NCBI GenBank assembly: GCA_963691715.1
Contig: OY829281.1
Coordinates: 868,001-932,000 of the forward strand
Length of the DNA stretch: 64,000 bases
DNA from: HXMU1420-13 sp963691715
Lineage (GTDB): Bacteria; Bacteroidota; Rhodothermia; Balneolales; Balneolaceae
Reading direction: 5' to 3'
Both the position numbers and the translations under genes were made by a program. Position 1 is the stretch's first letter; every line of letters starts with the position of its first letter. Below the pieces are notes generated by a model that was not told the DNA's origin, ran no database searches, and was given only the letters and a program-made list of their open reading frames with translations. Below are positions 23,228 to 32,285 of this stretch, in pieces.

Positions 23228-24001
23228 ATGAAAAATTTTCGAGCTGCAAGTAAACTCATACGGTTTTTATTTATTACATGGTTTTATCATTCATTAATTT
23301 TATTTGGAAATCTTTTAGCTTTTATTGGCTTTAAAGTTGGTGGTTGGGTTCCAACAATGAGATCTCAATGGGCTAAATCAGTGATGAATATACTTAATAT
23401 GAAATGTACAGTTAAGGGTACTACTCCCAAAGCTCCGTTTTTTTTGGTTTCAAATCATCTTAGTTATTTAGATGTTTGGGTATTATTTGGTTCTGCAAAA
23501 GGTACCTTTATCACGAAAAGTGAAGTTAAAAATTGGCCGATTGTTGGATTTGTGCTTTCCTCGTCTGGGATGATTTTCGTAAATAGAGATAAAAAAACAG
23601 ATGTTAAAAGAGTAAATGAAGAAATTTCCAAGAATATTACCAAATATCAGGGCGTATTTTTATTTCCTGAAGGAACTACATCCCCAGGAAAAGAAATTTT
23701 ACCTTTCAAATCATCTCTTTTCCAGTATCCTGCAGTTGAAGGTATTGAAGTTACTTCAGCAGCTATTACCTATCGATGTGATGACTCAACAATAGATACT
23801 GCATCTGAAATTTGTTGGTCAACTGATATAAAATTTCCAGCTCATTTTTGGGGGCTTTTAAAAATAAAGGAATTCGAAGCCTCCATTACATTCAGTGATC
23901 AAAAACAAGTAAATTCAAATAGAAAAGAACTCGCTTTAACAACTTCAGCTTTAATAGTGGATATTTTTGAGCCTGTTCAGCAATTAAATACATCGGATTG
24001 A
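23228..24001 (+). CDS. plsC: PlsC-type 1-acylglycerol-3-phosphate acyltransferase
   Basis: Lysophospholipid acyltransferase that makes phosphatidate at the inner membrane. It shows the HX4D catalytic motif in NHLSYLD, the FITKSEVKNWPIVG motif, and the substrate-binding FPEGTTS, all in normal order and spacing. An N-terminal hydrophobic segment (about residues 12-37) anchors it. I use the ATG at 23228; a TTG 66 bases upstream would add a second hydrophobic stretch and is less likely. A TATTTTTG element at 23152-23159 could be its -7 promoter box. Related acyltransferases, for example ornithine-lipid OlsA, share these motifs, so the exact acceptor is not certain. Confidence 0.85.
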   Translation: MKNFRAASKLIRFLFITWFYHSLILFGNLLAFIGFKVGGWVPTMRSQWAKSVMNILNMKCTVKGTTPKAPFFLVSNHLSYLDVWVLFGSAKGTFITKSEVKNWPIVGFVLSSSGMIFVNRDKKTDVKRVNEEISKNITKYQGVFLFPEGTTSPGKEILPFKSSLFQYPAVEGIEVTSAAITYRCDDSTIDTASEICWSTDIKFPAHFWGLLKIKEFEASITFSDQKQVNSNRKELALTTSALIVDIFEPVQQLNTSD

Positions 24002-24086
24002 AATGTTAAGAAAATTGAACACATCCAAGGTGTAAACTCTCTTTAAATTAAGGATAATCAATTACTATTAGATCTTTCTCAAATTT

Positions 24087-24563
24087 TCATTCGCGTTTAG
24101 AAGAAAAAAAAGATTTTAACAGGAACTCTGAATCTTGTTCCAATATGCCTTGTATAATCTCTGGCCTATGATTAAAGTCTGAATTATTCAGAATATTTAA
24201 TACACTACCACAAGCACCCGCTTTTGGATCTGAAGCTCCATACACTACTTTATCAATTTTCGACCATACAAGAGCTCCTGCACACATTGGGCAAGGCTCT
24301 AAGGTAACATATAGTGTGGCATCTTTTAGATATTTATTACCAATTGTATCGCATGCTGCTGATAACGCAATCATTTCTGCATGAGCAGTAGGATCTTTTA
24401 ACTTTTCTACCTGATTATAACCTTTTCCAATAATTTGATTGTTTAATACAACAATCGCTCCAACAGGAATCTCGCCTTCTTCATAAGCCCTTTCTGCCAG
24501 TTGTAAGGCCTTTACCATATATCGTTGATGTATGTACCACAAATTTTTGTTTAAGTCACTCAT
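24087..24563 (-). CDS. tadA: tRNA-specific adenosine deaminase
   Basis: 158-residue zinc deaminase that converts A34 to inosine in the tRNA anticodon wobble position. The active site is complete: HAE at His61-Glu63 and PCPMC at Cys91/Cys94, with Glu63 as proton shuttle. The N-terminal helix (YMVKALQLAERAYEEGEIPVGAIVV) is typical of TadA and argues against cytidine or guanine deaminases. Length is normal. It starts at ATG 24563, divergent from apt with about 60 bases between the starts. Confidence 0.93.
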   Translation of the reverse strand: MSDLNKNLWYIHQRYMVKALQLAERAYEEGEIPVGAIVVLNNQIIGKGYNQVEKLKDPTAHAEMIALSAACDTIGNKYLKDATLYVTLEPCPMCAGALVWSKIDKVVYGASDPKAGACGSVLNILNNSDFNHRPEIIQGILEQDSEFLLKSFFSSKRE

Positions 24564-24624
24564 TTTCGTTTGATTGATCAGTTACTTTTTTTCTACTTTT
24601 GGTCTCATAATCAAAATCACGATC

Positions 24625-25167
24625 ATGCCGAACATAGAAGACAGTATTAAAGAATATTTAATGGAAAATATCCGAACTATATCAGATTTCCCCAAACCAG
24701 GTATTCAATTTAAAGATATAACAACTCTTCTATTAGATAAAAAGGCATTACAATTAACAACGTATTTATTAACACAACCATATCACCATAAAACTGTTGA
24801 CATCGTTGTTGGGTTAGAATCTCGTGGTTTTTTATTTGGTACAAACATAGCCCATACACTTAATGCTGGCTTTGTCCCGGTAAGAAAACCAGGAAAATTA
24901 CCATCTGAAACTATTCAAGAAGAATATCAACTGGAATACGGTACTGATATCTTAGAAATCCATTCTGATTCTATTCCTAAAGGATCCAAAGTTTTAATAC
25001 ATGATGATTTAATCGCAACCGGTGGTTCCGCCAAAGCAGCTACACAACTTGTTCAGCGCTTAGGTGGGGAAATTATAGGTTATTCTTTCATCTTGGAACT
25101 CAGTTTTTTAAATGGCAGAGAGTCTTTAAAAAATATCGCTCCAATAGATTCGATATTAATAATTTGA
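24625..25167 (+). CDS. apt: adenine phosphoribosyltransferase
   Basis: Salvages adenine to AMP with PRPP. The start is placed at ATG 24625, which gives the normal 180-residue length; a TTG upstream would add 17 hydrophobic residues not found in the family. Features are the N-terminal IRTISDFPKPGIQFKDI region typical of Apt, the ESRGFLFG loop, RKPGKLP and the PRPP-binding VLIHDDLIATGGSAKAA loop. Divergent from tadA. All expected catalytic segments are present. Confidence 0.94.
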   Translation: MPNIEDSIKEYLMENIRTISDFPKPGIQFKDITTLLLDKKALQLTTYLLTQPYHHKTVDIVVGLESRGFLFGTNIAHTLNAGFVPVRKPGKLPSETIQEEYQLEYGTDILEIHSDSIPKGSKVLIHDDLIATGGSAKAATQLVQRLGGEIIGYSFILELSFLNGRESLKNIAPIDSILII

Positions 25168-25230
25168 TGGAAACAAATTTTCTTTCTTGAACTTTTACTC
25201 TATATCACAATTTAATAGAGAGGAGAAGTT

Positions 25231-25713
25231 ATGAAAGTTTTGCACGCTATTTTTTTTTATACATCATCAATACTATGGATTACTTCATGCAATAAATCAT
25301 TGGTTATTGAAAATGTAAATTATGCACAAAATATAGAATCTGTATTGGTACCCGATGAAGAAGGTATCGTAATTGATATTAGAAATAATATCAGTTTTTC
25401 GATCTTACCTTTAATTCATAGAGAATTTGGAAATAAATCATCCATAAGCATTAATGAAATTAGGCTTATACGGAATCAAAAAGGATTTTACTTCATAACA
25501 GCTCATCATTTTAAAAATGTTTATGTATTTGAGCCCATCGAAAATGAATTAAAACTCAAAAAAACAATTGCTATTTCTGATAATGAAATACATAAACCTA
25601 TATTCAATTGGAGAAATCCCTATATAGAAATTCTTTCTTTAGAAAATGGAAACTCACTTTTTCTAACTGAAAAAGGAATTATTTCAACTATTCAAGAGGA
25701 GGAGCAACTATGA
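25231..25713 (+). CDS. lipoprotein of unknown function (first of a two-gene unit)
   Basis: 160 residues, not recognised. It begins with a lipoprotein signal (LWITSC, lipid Cys20), followed by a beta-rich domain with alternating hydrophobic strands (NEIRLIRNQKGFYFITAHHF, NVYVFEPIENELKL). An unusually good Shine-Dalgarno sequence (AGAGGAGAAG) precedes the ATG. The stop overlaps the start of the next gene by four bases (ATGA), so the two proteins are probably translationally coupled and may act together in the periplasm. Confidence 0.65.
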   Translation: MKVLHAIFFYTSSILWITSCNKSLVIENVNYAQNIESVLVPDEEGIVIDIRNNISFSILPLIHREFGNKSSISINEIRLIRNQKGFYFITAHHFKNVYVFEPIENELKLKKTIAISDNEIHKPIFNWRNPYIEILSLENGNSLFLTEKGIISTIQEEEQL

Positions 25714-26930
25714 AAAAAGCAGTTTATCTATTCTTATTTTACTTCATCATAACCGTTAAAGTACAAGCTCAACAAAGCGACTACTATGTGGTTGAAGAAT
25801 TTAAATCCAAAATTGAACAATTTAAACATCATATTGACAATGCAATTACTTCAAAAAGATTGGAGCATTTAGAAAAAGAAATTGATCTTTTCAAAAATGA
25901 ATATGATAGTTATCAAAATATCATTGATTATGCCTTGTATCCGTCAACTTTTAAGGAGGTAATATCTAGCTTAACTTTCACATTATTGATTAACGAAAAT
26001 CGGTTGGTTTTAATTGAACATCAAAGAGAACAATTAGTTCATTTGAGTAATAGAATTACTGCCCAAAGAACAGAAATAAATAGATTATACAGTATAACAG
26101 ACTCATTAAAAACTGATTTACTTACTTCGAATAATAATGAAAAACAGTTATCTGAAAAGTTATCATATTATAGAAATAGCGTAAAAAAAAGGGATAATCT
26201 AATTTTTCAAATGATCGATTCCTTATTTATAATTAATGAAAATATAGCATTTGAAAAGATAGAAGATGGAGAGATTAAAAGTTATAGCATCTCAAACTCT
26301 GAAAATCCATTAATCTGGATTGACCTACTATTAGAACAAATTATTGCACAAACAAATGAAAAAAATAGATGGTTAGATGTTGAGGATTATATAAGAATGT
26401 ATGCACTTCAACTTCATTTAGAAGAGGTATGGAATAAAGTAGCTGAAAACCTTTTGTTAGTATATGGAGGTGATCAAAAATATATCTACGAACAATCAAT
26501 TAGATCATCTATTGAAAAATGGGGAGTTTCATCTTCTAAACAAATGTGGTTAGCAATTGATAGATATCTAGCTTATAATAACATTAACTTAGATATGTTT
26601 AATACCAAAGAAAGTTTTTTTATAGCACTTCAAGATTATATAAAATCAGGAAGTGTATTAAGTGAGAAAGAGATCTTAACTACAAATGGATTTGATGAAT
26701 ATAAAAAGTTGAATGGATTTTGGGATACTACTTTCAAATCTCAATGGATTCGTTTAGATGATAAATCAATTTTGTTGACAGCTGCTGATATTGCCAAAAT
26801 TGATGCCTCATTAATTCAATGGGAATCCATATCAAGACCCATTCATCCAATGTTTATATCTGTATGTACCTTAATGTTTGTGAGCTTGTTAGGATTTATT
26901 TTAGTGATGATTCGGGGGAAATCAATCTAA
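25710..26930 (+). CDS. periplasmic coiled-coil protein with C-terminal membrane anchor, unknown function
   Basis: 406 residues, no recognised family. A signal peptide (cleavage after VQA, residue 20) is followed by an extended helical/coiled-coil region to about residue 165, a helical middle part, and a C-terminal membrane helix (FISVCTLMFVSLLGFILVMI) with a short basic tail. The protein therefore spans the periplasm as a membrane-tethered rod. A strong GAGGAGG-type ribosome site lies inside the end of the preceding lipoprotein gene. The pair is probably a stand-alone two-gene operon. Confidence 0.65.
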   Translation: MKKAVYLFLFYFIITVKVQAQQSDYYVVEEFKSKIEQFKHHIDNAITSKRLEHLEKEIDLFKNEYDSYQNIIDYALYPSTFKEVISSLTFTLLINENRLVLIEHQREQLVHLSNRITAQRTEINRLYSITDSLKTDLLTSNNNEKQLSEKLSYYRNSVKKRDNLIFQMIDSLFIINENIAFEKIEDGEIKSYSISNSENPLIWIDLLLEQIIAQTNEKNRWLDVEDYIRMYALQLHLEEVWNKVAENLLLVYGGDQKYIYEQSIRSSIEKWGVSSSKQMWLAIDRYLAYNNINLDMFNTKESFFIALQDYIKSGSVLSEKEILTTNGFDEYKKLNGFWDTTFKSQWIRLDDKSILLTAADIAKIDASLIQWESISRPIHPMFISVCTLMFVSLLGFILVMIRGKSI

Positions 26931-26934
26931 GAGT

Positions 26935-26962
26935 ATTCAAATCCTAGGCTAGGGTATTGAAT
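26935..26962. terminator. hairpin between convergent genes
   Basis: ATTCAA (26935-26940) and TTGAAT (26957-26962) pair, with an inner CCTA/TAGG stem (26943-26946 and 26950-26953). The hairpin lies just after the stop of the coiled-coil gene and overlaps the last codons of the convergent VWA-like gene. It may serve as a shared transcription end, but there is no clear T-run. Confidence 0.35.
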
Positions 26963-29051
26963 AAAATCGGCGAATCAACCACTCAGTTCCTAGTAGTAAA
27001 ATTAATAAAACAAACCATAACATTGATCTAACAGGATTGTAGTAAGAAGCGACCATTTCAGTTCTATTTTCTAGTAAATTAGCATCTGAAATGATATCCC
27101 AAAAATTATTCACGGTGTTAAAAGTAAAAAAATTACCTTCAGTTTCATTGGCAATACTCGTTAACAAGAAATCATCTCTGAGAATATTGGTCAATTCGTT
27201 ATTTGAATTTTCAATTATAAACTCTCCGATTTGTTCATCAATGACACGAGAATTTTTTCTTGCTGTAGCTTTAAATGAAATTAAACCAGAGCCAACTTCA
27301 TCTAGAGTTATTGAATAATTACCAGCTCCTAAATTATCCAAATTTATTATTTTTTCATTATTGGTTTCTGAGCTAACAACTAATTCTATTGTAGCATCAG
27401 TTTCAGGGTTACCGCTTTCATTCATCAAGCTAGCATTGATTAGTACTTGTTCAGAACTATTAAATGAGTTCTTCGCTGGTGTTATTTTTAAAAGTCGATG
27501 ATCAGGATTGTTCGAAACCCAACTTATTAGATTTGTAAACAATTGTGATACGAATTCTCTCTCATTTTTATTTGGACTTTGATATAATTTATGCCATCCC
27601 CATGAAGAAATATGTGCTCTACGAATCGTTGTTTGTTCAGATATTGCAATAATTGGATGTTCTGTTTGAATTCCTTGAAAGCTTATAAAAAAAAGGGGAA
27701 TAAAACTATCTTCTTTTAATTCTGTATTTATCATTGATAAAACAGGTGCAAGGGATTCATAATTTATTTCATCAAGTTCAAGAATAGGGTGACTTTCGAT
27801 CGTATTTGATGGATAAATATTAGTCTCAAATAGTTGATAACTTTGTTTTGATATTAATTCAAAATAGTTGTTTTGGTTATTTAATGTTCTTGAGTTAGGT
27901 AATTCAAGAAAAAGGGTTGGTTTATCAGAAATAGAATGAAATACATCAAGTGATGAAAAATCATCTGGATTACCGTGTAGAATAATCAAATCAAGTTCTT
28001 CAGTTCCTGGTAATTTTTTTTCTACAAAGTTATTACCTCCTAACCAAGTAAGTGTCTGTAATTCAATACTTACATCAGTAGTAAGAAGAGATCTAAGAAA
28101 TTTTACATCAGGATGAATCTCTGCACTTATATGCAAAATTCTTGTTTTGCTATCTTGAACATCAATTACAAATGTTTGTTCATTATTTTTAGTACTCCAT
28201 TCTTCATCAAAATCCTTTATTGAGACGATAAAAGGGGTTAAGCCTTCACTTGATAATTCTATGATAAATTGTTCAGTGATTATGCCAGTATTATTATCTA
28301 GAATGCGTTTATTTTCTGAAATAACTTCTCCAAATTTATCAGAAATTTGAACGGTTATTGTTTTGCCTTCAAACCCATTATGGGCTATTTCTACATCAAC
28401 AGTCTGTTTTGTGTTGGTATAACCAATAGCGTTTGTAATAATATTATGTACAGCTAAATCAAGTACTTTTGAGGTATCACCAATACCTATAGTATTGATA
28501 GGAATATTTACATTGGTACTAGTTATTAATGGATTACGACCATAGGTTAAAATACCATCCGATATAATTACCGCCGTCGAATAATCTTCTTCAAGTTCCT
28601 TAATCTGATTAATGGCATCAATCAAATTGGTAGAAGATTCTGAATAGGTAAGAGAGTCAATATTTACTAAGGGTTTAGTTCTATTTCCGATAGTGAAATA
28701 GTCAATTTCAACATGTGTTGGTTTAGATTCGATTAAAAAATTTAAAATTCTACCGTAATCTTCTAAACCTGAATATATTCCTTTTTTAACTGCTACACTC
28801 TCTGAGTTATCAAGTAGAAATAAAATTTTAGGTTTTAAATTTTCTTCAACATTCGATAAAAAAATTGGATTAAGAATCAAAAATATAATCACAAAAAAAA
28901 TAATAGACCGTATTATGGATAAGATAAACTTAACGGTTGGAGGGAGTGCATTAAATTTTTTGTATGAAATAAAAGCGAGAATAATCAGAAAAATTGAAAT
29001 AGGTATGGCAAGATATAGAGAAAGTGCACTTTGAAAACCTTGATATTCCAA
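26949..29051 (-). CDS. membrane protein with VWA-like domain, partner of MoxR
   Basis: 700 residues: two N-terminal membrane helices (about 12-29 and 42-62), then a von Willebrand A-like domain whose metal site is visible as LLDNSES (DxSxS from Asp81) and AVIISDGILTYG, beta-sandwich regions in the middle, and one C-terminal helix (about 678-694). It lies 10 bases downstream of a MoxR-type ATPase gene. The MoxR/VWA pairing is well known, with MoxR acting as a chaperone for VWA or metal-binding partners. It resembles BatA/BatB-like aerotolerance proteins in membrane layout but is much longer, like the large VWA/glutamine-amidotransferase-like proteins of Bacteroidota. Confidence 0.75.
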   Translation of the reverse strand: MEYQGFQSALSLYLAIPISIFLIILAFISYKKFNALPPTVKFILSIIRSIIFFVIIFLILNPIFLSNVEENLKPKILFLLDNSESVAVKKGIYSGLEDYGRILNFLIESKPTHVEIDYFTIGNRTKPLVNIDSLTYSESSTNLIDAINQIKELEEDYSTAVIISDGILTYGRNPLITSTNVNIPINTIGIGDTSKVLDLAVHNIITNAIGYTNTKQTVDVEIAHNGFEGKTITVQISDKFGEVISENKRILDNNTGIITEQFIIELSSEGLTPFIVSIKDFDEEWSTKNNEQTFVIDVQDSKTRILHISAEIHPDVKFLRSLLTTDVSIELQTLTWLGGNNFVEKKLPGTEELDLIILHGNPDDFSSLDVFHSISDKPTLFLELPNSRTLNNQNNYFELISKQSYQLFETNIYPSNTIESHPILELDEINYESLAPVLSMINTELKEDSFIPLFFISFQGIQTEHPIIAISEQTTIRRAHISSWGWHKLYQSPNKNEREFVSQLFTNLISWVSNNPDHRLLKITPAKNSFNSSEQVLINASLMNESGNPETDATIELVVSSETNNEKIINLDNLGAGNYSITLDEVGSGLISFKATARKNSRVIDEQIGEFIIENSNNELTNILRDDFLLTSIANETEGNFFTFNTVNNFWDIISDANLLENRTEMVASYYNPVRSMLWFVLLILLLGTEWLIRRFYSIP

Positions 29052-29061
29052 TTTGAAAAAA

Positions 29062-30057
29062 TTAGTGATCGTTAGTAAGTAAACGTTTAATCAACTTGAT
29101 AGTTGTAAACCCATCCGCCTCAGCGGCATAATTGTTTACAACTCTATGGCGTAAAACAGGAATAGCAAGTTCATTAATATCAACTTCATTTACATTATAA
29201 CGTCCCTCTGAGAGAGCTCTCGCCTTAGCACCAATGATCAAATATTGGCTTGCTCTTGGGCCAGCACCCCAGCTCATATATTTTTTTATATATTCTGGGG
29301 CTAAGGATGAATTAGGCCTTGTCATGCTAACTAATTTAACGGCATATTCAAGTACCGAATCAGGAACTGGAACTTCTCTAACAAGAGATTGTAGTTCTAT
29401 AATCTTCTTTTTCGATATCACTGGTTTTATTTCAAACTTAGTACTAGAAGTTGTTTTGCTTACAATTTCTTTTTCTTCCTCAAAACTTGGATAATCAACC
29501 CAAATATTGAACATAAAGCGATCAAGCTGGGCCTCTGGAAGGGGGTAAGTTCCTTCTTGTTCAATTGGATTTTGAGTAGCTAAAACGAAAAAAGGTGGAT
29601 CCAAATGATAAGTTGTACCGGAAGCTGTTACATTATATTCTTGCATACCTTCAAGCAAAGCAGCTTGTGTTTTAGGAGGTGTACGATTGATTTCATCAGC
29701 AAGAATAATGTTGGCAAATATCGGACCTTTTATAAATTTAAATTCTTTAGTTCCTTTATCGATATTTTCTTCGATGACTTCGGTTCCGGTAATATCTCCA
29801 GGCATCAAGTCGGGAGTAAACTGGATTCTATTAAATGTAAGATTTAGAGTATCTGCTAATGTTTTAATGAGTAATGTTTTGGCTAAACCAGGAACACCAA
29901 TTAATACGCAGTGGCCATTAGAAAATAAACTAATTAATAATTGGTCAATGATTTTTTCCTGACCAATAATAACCTTGCCAATTTCCTTTTTAATTAAATC
30001 ATAAGTAGCCTTGAATTCGTCTGCAAGAGCAACTATATCCTTATGGTCTCCACTCAT
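29062..30057 (-). CDS. MoxR family AAA+ ATPase
   Basis: 331-residue AAA+ ATPase of the MoxR type, thought to assist maturation or assembly of partner proteins. Walker A GVPGLAKT (residues 54-61), Walker B ADEINRTPPKTQAALLEGMQE, sensor-1 LATQNPIEQEG and the LDRFMF arginine-finger region are all present and regularly spaced. Its start codon overlaps the stop of the upstream parvulin gene (TAATG), and the VWA-like gene follows, so folding factors, chaperone ATPase and VWA protein share one operon. Confidence 0.93.
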   Translation of the reverse strand: MSGDHKDIVALADEFKATYDLIKKEIGKVIIGQEKIIDQLLISLFSNGHCVLIGVPGLAKTLLIKTLADTLNLTFNRIQFTPDLMPGDITGTEVIEENIDKGTKEFKFIKGPIFANIILADEINRTPPKTQAALLEGMQEYNVTASGTTYHLDPPFFVLATQNPIEQEGTYPLPEAQLDRFMFNIWVDYPSFEEEKEIVSKTTSSTKFEIKPVISKKKIIELQSLVREVPVPDSVLEYAVKLVSMTRPNSSLAPEYIKKYMSWGAGPRASQYLIIGAKARALSEGRYNVNEVDINELAIPVLRHRVVNNYAAEADGFTTIKLIKRLLTNDH

Positions 30058-31406
30058 TAATTTTTCCTCAATCCAGGCATAGGAATCCTATATTCTATAT
30101 ACACTTCAGACTTTAATTCTTCTATCCATTGTAAATACTCTTCGGCTTGTTTTTGTTGAAGAGCTATACTCTTAATACGTTCATAGTCCTGATTAATATT
30201 GGCCACATGCTCAGGAATTTGTTGATCTAGCTTTACTATACGAAATGCTTTACCACCGGTAACTAAGTTAAATGGTTTGGGATCTGATATTGAACCTTCT
30301 TCATCCATCAACAAAACAATTCGATACAATGCTGGATCAAGTCGATTTAATGGAATAAGTCGTTCTCTTGTTTGAGGATCTAAAATTTTACCGCTTGTTA
30401 CTTTAGTAACCGGATCTTCAGATCGATATTTAGCCATAACCGAGAAATCAATATCAGAAATAGTTTCTACTGAGTCTTTAATTTCTGTAAGTCGTGTTTT
30501 AGCATAATTGTCATCCAATTGTTCTGAATCTACATTAAGTAGTATATGTCGTGTTTCAATTTGATCTCCAATTCTTCGAATAAGTTCAATAATATGGTAA
30601 CCAAAATCAGTTTCAACAACTTCAGAGATTTGTCCAGGTTGAAGAGCAGAAGCGGCGGCAGAATACTCACTTACTAATTCGTCTAATCCCATCATTGGTA
30701 ATAAACCTCCTCTAGGTGCCGAATTATCTTGCCCATGACGTCTTGCGAGTTCTTCTAGTGTTTTTCCATGATTAATGATAGAATCTCTTAATGATAATGC
30801 AAAAGAATAAACTGCTTCTTTTGCATCTGCTAAAGGAGGTGGGACAATTACAATTTGAGATAATGCCACTTGCTCTGGAATGGTTGGTAAAGAATCTACT
30901 GGAATAGAATCAAAAAACTCTTGTACTTCTGGTCGGGTAATTTGAATTTCTTGAAATTTATTCATTCGTACTGTTTCTGTAAGCATCTGTTCGCGGAAGT
31001 TTTCTCTAAATTCTTCTTTTAGTTGAATGATAGACTTCCCAAAAGCTGCCTCTAATGCTTGTTCGCTTCCTGCTTGTTGAATTAGCTGACTAACTCTTTG
31101 ATCCATTTGGCGATCAACGCGTTCGTCAGGAACAGTAATTGAGTCTATCCTGGCTTTCTCAATAAGAAGTAAATTTTCTATAGATGCATTTAAAAACTCA
31201 TACCAAAGTTCTTCAGAAAAGGGTATAGGCTGTCCCATATTTTGCGCTTGTCTCATATAAGCAGTGACATCTGCATCAACATCTGATTTAAGAATGATAT
31301 TTGTGTTTACAATGGCTACAATTTGATCAGCAGGTTGTTGTGCATTTAAAGTGTTAGTAAATACAATTATAGCTGTGAATATTAGCGTAAAAAAAGAATA
31401 TTTCAT
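30057..31406 (-). CDS. SurA-like periplasmic peptidyl-prolyl isomerase
   Basis: 449 residues with a cleavable signal peptide (TLNA, cut near residue 22), a SurA N-terminal chaperone-like helical domain (VAIVNTNIILKSDVDADV), one well-formed parvulin domain (about 180-285, ending FGYHIIELI) and a second, degenerate one (about 285-400, beginning ETRHILL). It would assist folding of outer-membrane proteins. It is the third of three successive parvulin-type genes on this strand and directly precedes moxR with a one-base overlap. Confidence 0.88.
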   Translation of the reverse strand: MKYSFFTLIFTAIIVFTNTLNAQQPADQIVAIVNTNIILKSDVDADVTAYMRQAQNMGQPIPFSEELWYEFLNASIENLLLIEKARIDSITVPDERVDRQMDQRVSQLIQQAGSEQALEAAFGKSIIQLKEEFRENFREQMLTETVRMNKFQEIQITRPEVQEFFDSIPVDSLPTIPEQVALSQIVIVPPPLADAKEAVYSFALSLRDSIINHGKTLEELARRHGQDNSAPRGGLLPMMGLDELVSEYSAAASALQPGQISEVVETDFGYHIIELIRRIGDQIETRHILLNVDSEQLDDNYAKTRLTEIKDSVETISDIDFSVMAKYRSEDPVTKVTSGKILDPQTRERLIPLNRLDPALYRIVLLMDEEGSISDPKPFNLVTGGKAFRIVKLDQQIPEHVANINQDYERIKSIALQQKQAEEYLQWIEELKSEVYIEYRIPMPGLRKN

Positions 31407-31436
31407 TTAAGTAATAATGGTTGAAAAGGCTATTTG

Positions 31437-32282
31437 CTAGTTTTGAACGTCGAAAGTTTTAATTTCATTATTTGCCTGTGCTTGAAGATAAAGATTCTTT
31501 AGATAGGTATTGAAAGCAATCCGTTTTTTTTCAAGGATTAACCAATCAGTAATTTGATCAATAAGCCATTCTAAATCTGGATGATCTCCTGCGGCTCTTT
31601 CCTCTAAAAGTTGAACAAAATGGTATTCATCCCCAATTTTTTCAATTATTGAAATTTCAGATTTTCCTATAAGTTGTAAATATCTATTCAATATTTCATA
31701 ATTACTTAGAGCGAGTGATTCTGGCCAAAACCTTTCCGATTCACGTAATGCTACATCTGGATTAATAGAAAAATTATCTAATACTACATTCCATGATATA
31801 CCTTTCATTATATCACTACGTGCATCATTTGCATCTTTTAAACTTGATGCAATTAAATGGCGAAACCTTATATATCGCTCTTCTAATACAAAACTATCTT
31901 TATTTTCTTGATAGTAGCTACGAGCTTCATTTTCAGTAACAGTGATATCTTTACCTAATTCTGCTAGTATATATTCTTGAGTTGATTTTGCAATATAGTC
32001 ACTTTCAATCTGTTCAAGACGATCCATAATTTCACTTTTACGATGTATTCGTAAACGATATGCCTCTTGTAAGAGTATTTGTTTCTCAATCCATTTATCG
32101 GTGTATTGCGTATATGCACCTATACTATCATTTTGAAAAATAAGAGTAGGGATATTTGCTTTTGCCTCCGATTTAAGCAAAATGGCAGGACCTACTTTTG
32201 CAAGAGCTGGTTCAGTAAATTCAGCTTTTCGAGTGCAAAATAAATTTAAAAATATTAATAATATAATCGATATCGACCGCAT
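31437..32282 (-). CDS. parvulin-related periplasmic protein, isomerase domain degenerate
   Basis: 281 residues. It has a hydrophobic N-terminus ending LNLFC, which would be an unusual lipobox (Phe at -1), so lipidation at Cys16 is uncertain. The body is helical like the SurA/PpiD N-terminal domain (ENEARSYYQENKDSF) and continues into a reduced parvulin-like part without the GYHII strand seen in its neighbours. It may be a chaperone without isomerase activity. It is the middle gene of a run of three related genes, starting three bases after its upstream neighbour. Confidence 0.7.
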   Translation of the reverse strand: MRSISIILLIFLNLFCTRKAEFTEPALAKVGPAILLKSEAKANIPTLIFQNDSIGAYTQYTDKWIEKQILLQEAYRLRIHRKSEIMDRLEQIESDYIAKSTQEYILAELGKDITVTENEARSYYQENKDSFVLEERYIRFRHLIASSLKDANDARSDIMKGISWNVVLDNFSINPDVALRESERFWPESLALSNYEILNRYLQLIGKSEISIIEKIGDEYHFVQLLEERAAGDHPDLEWLIDQITDWLILEKKRIAFNTYLKNLYLQAQANNEIKTFDVQN

Positions 32283-32285
32283 AAA

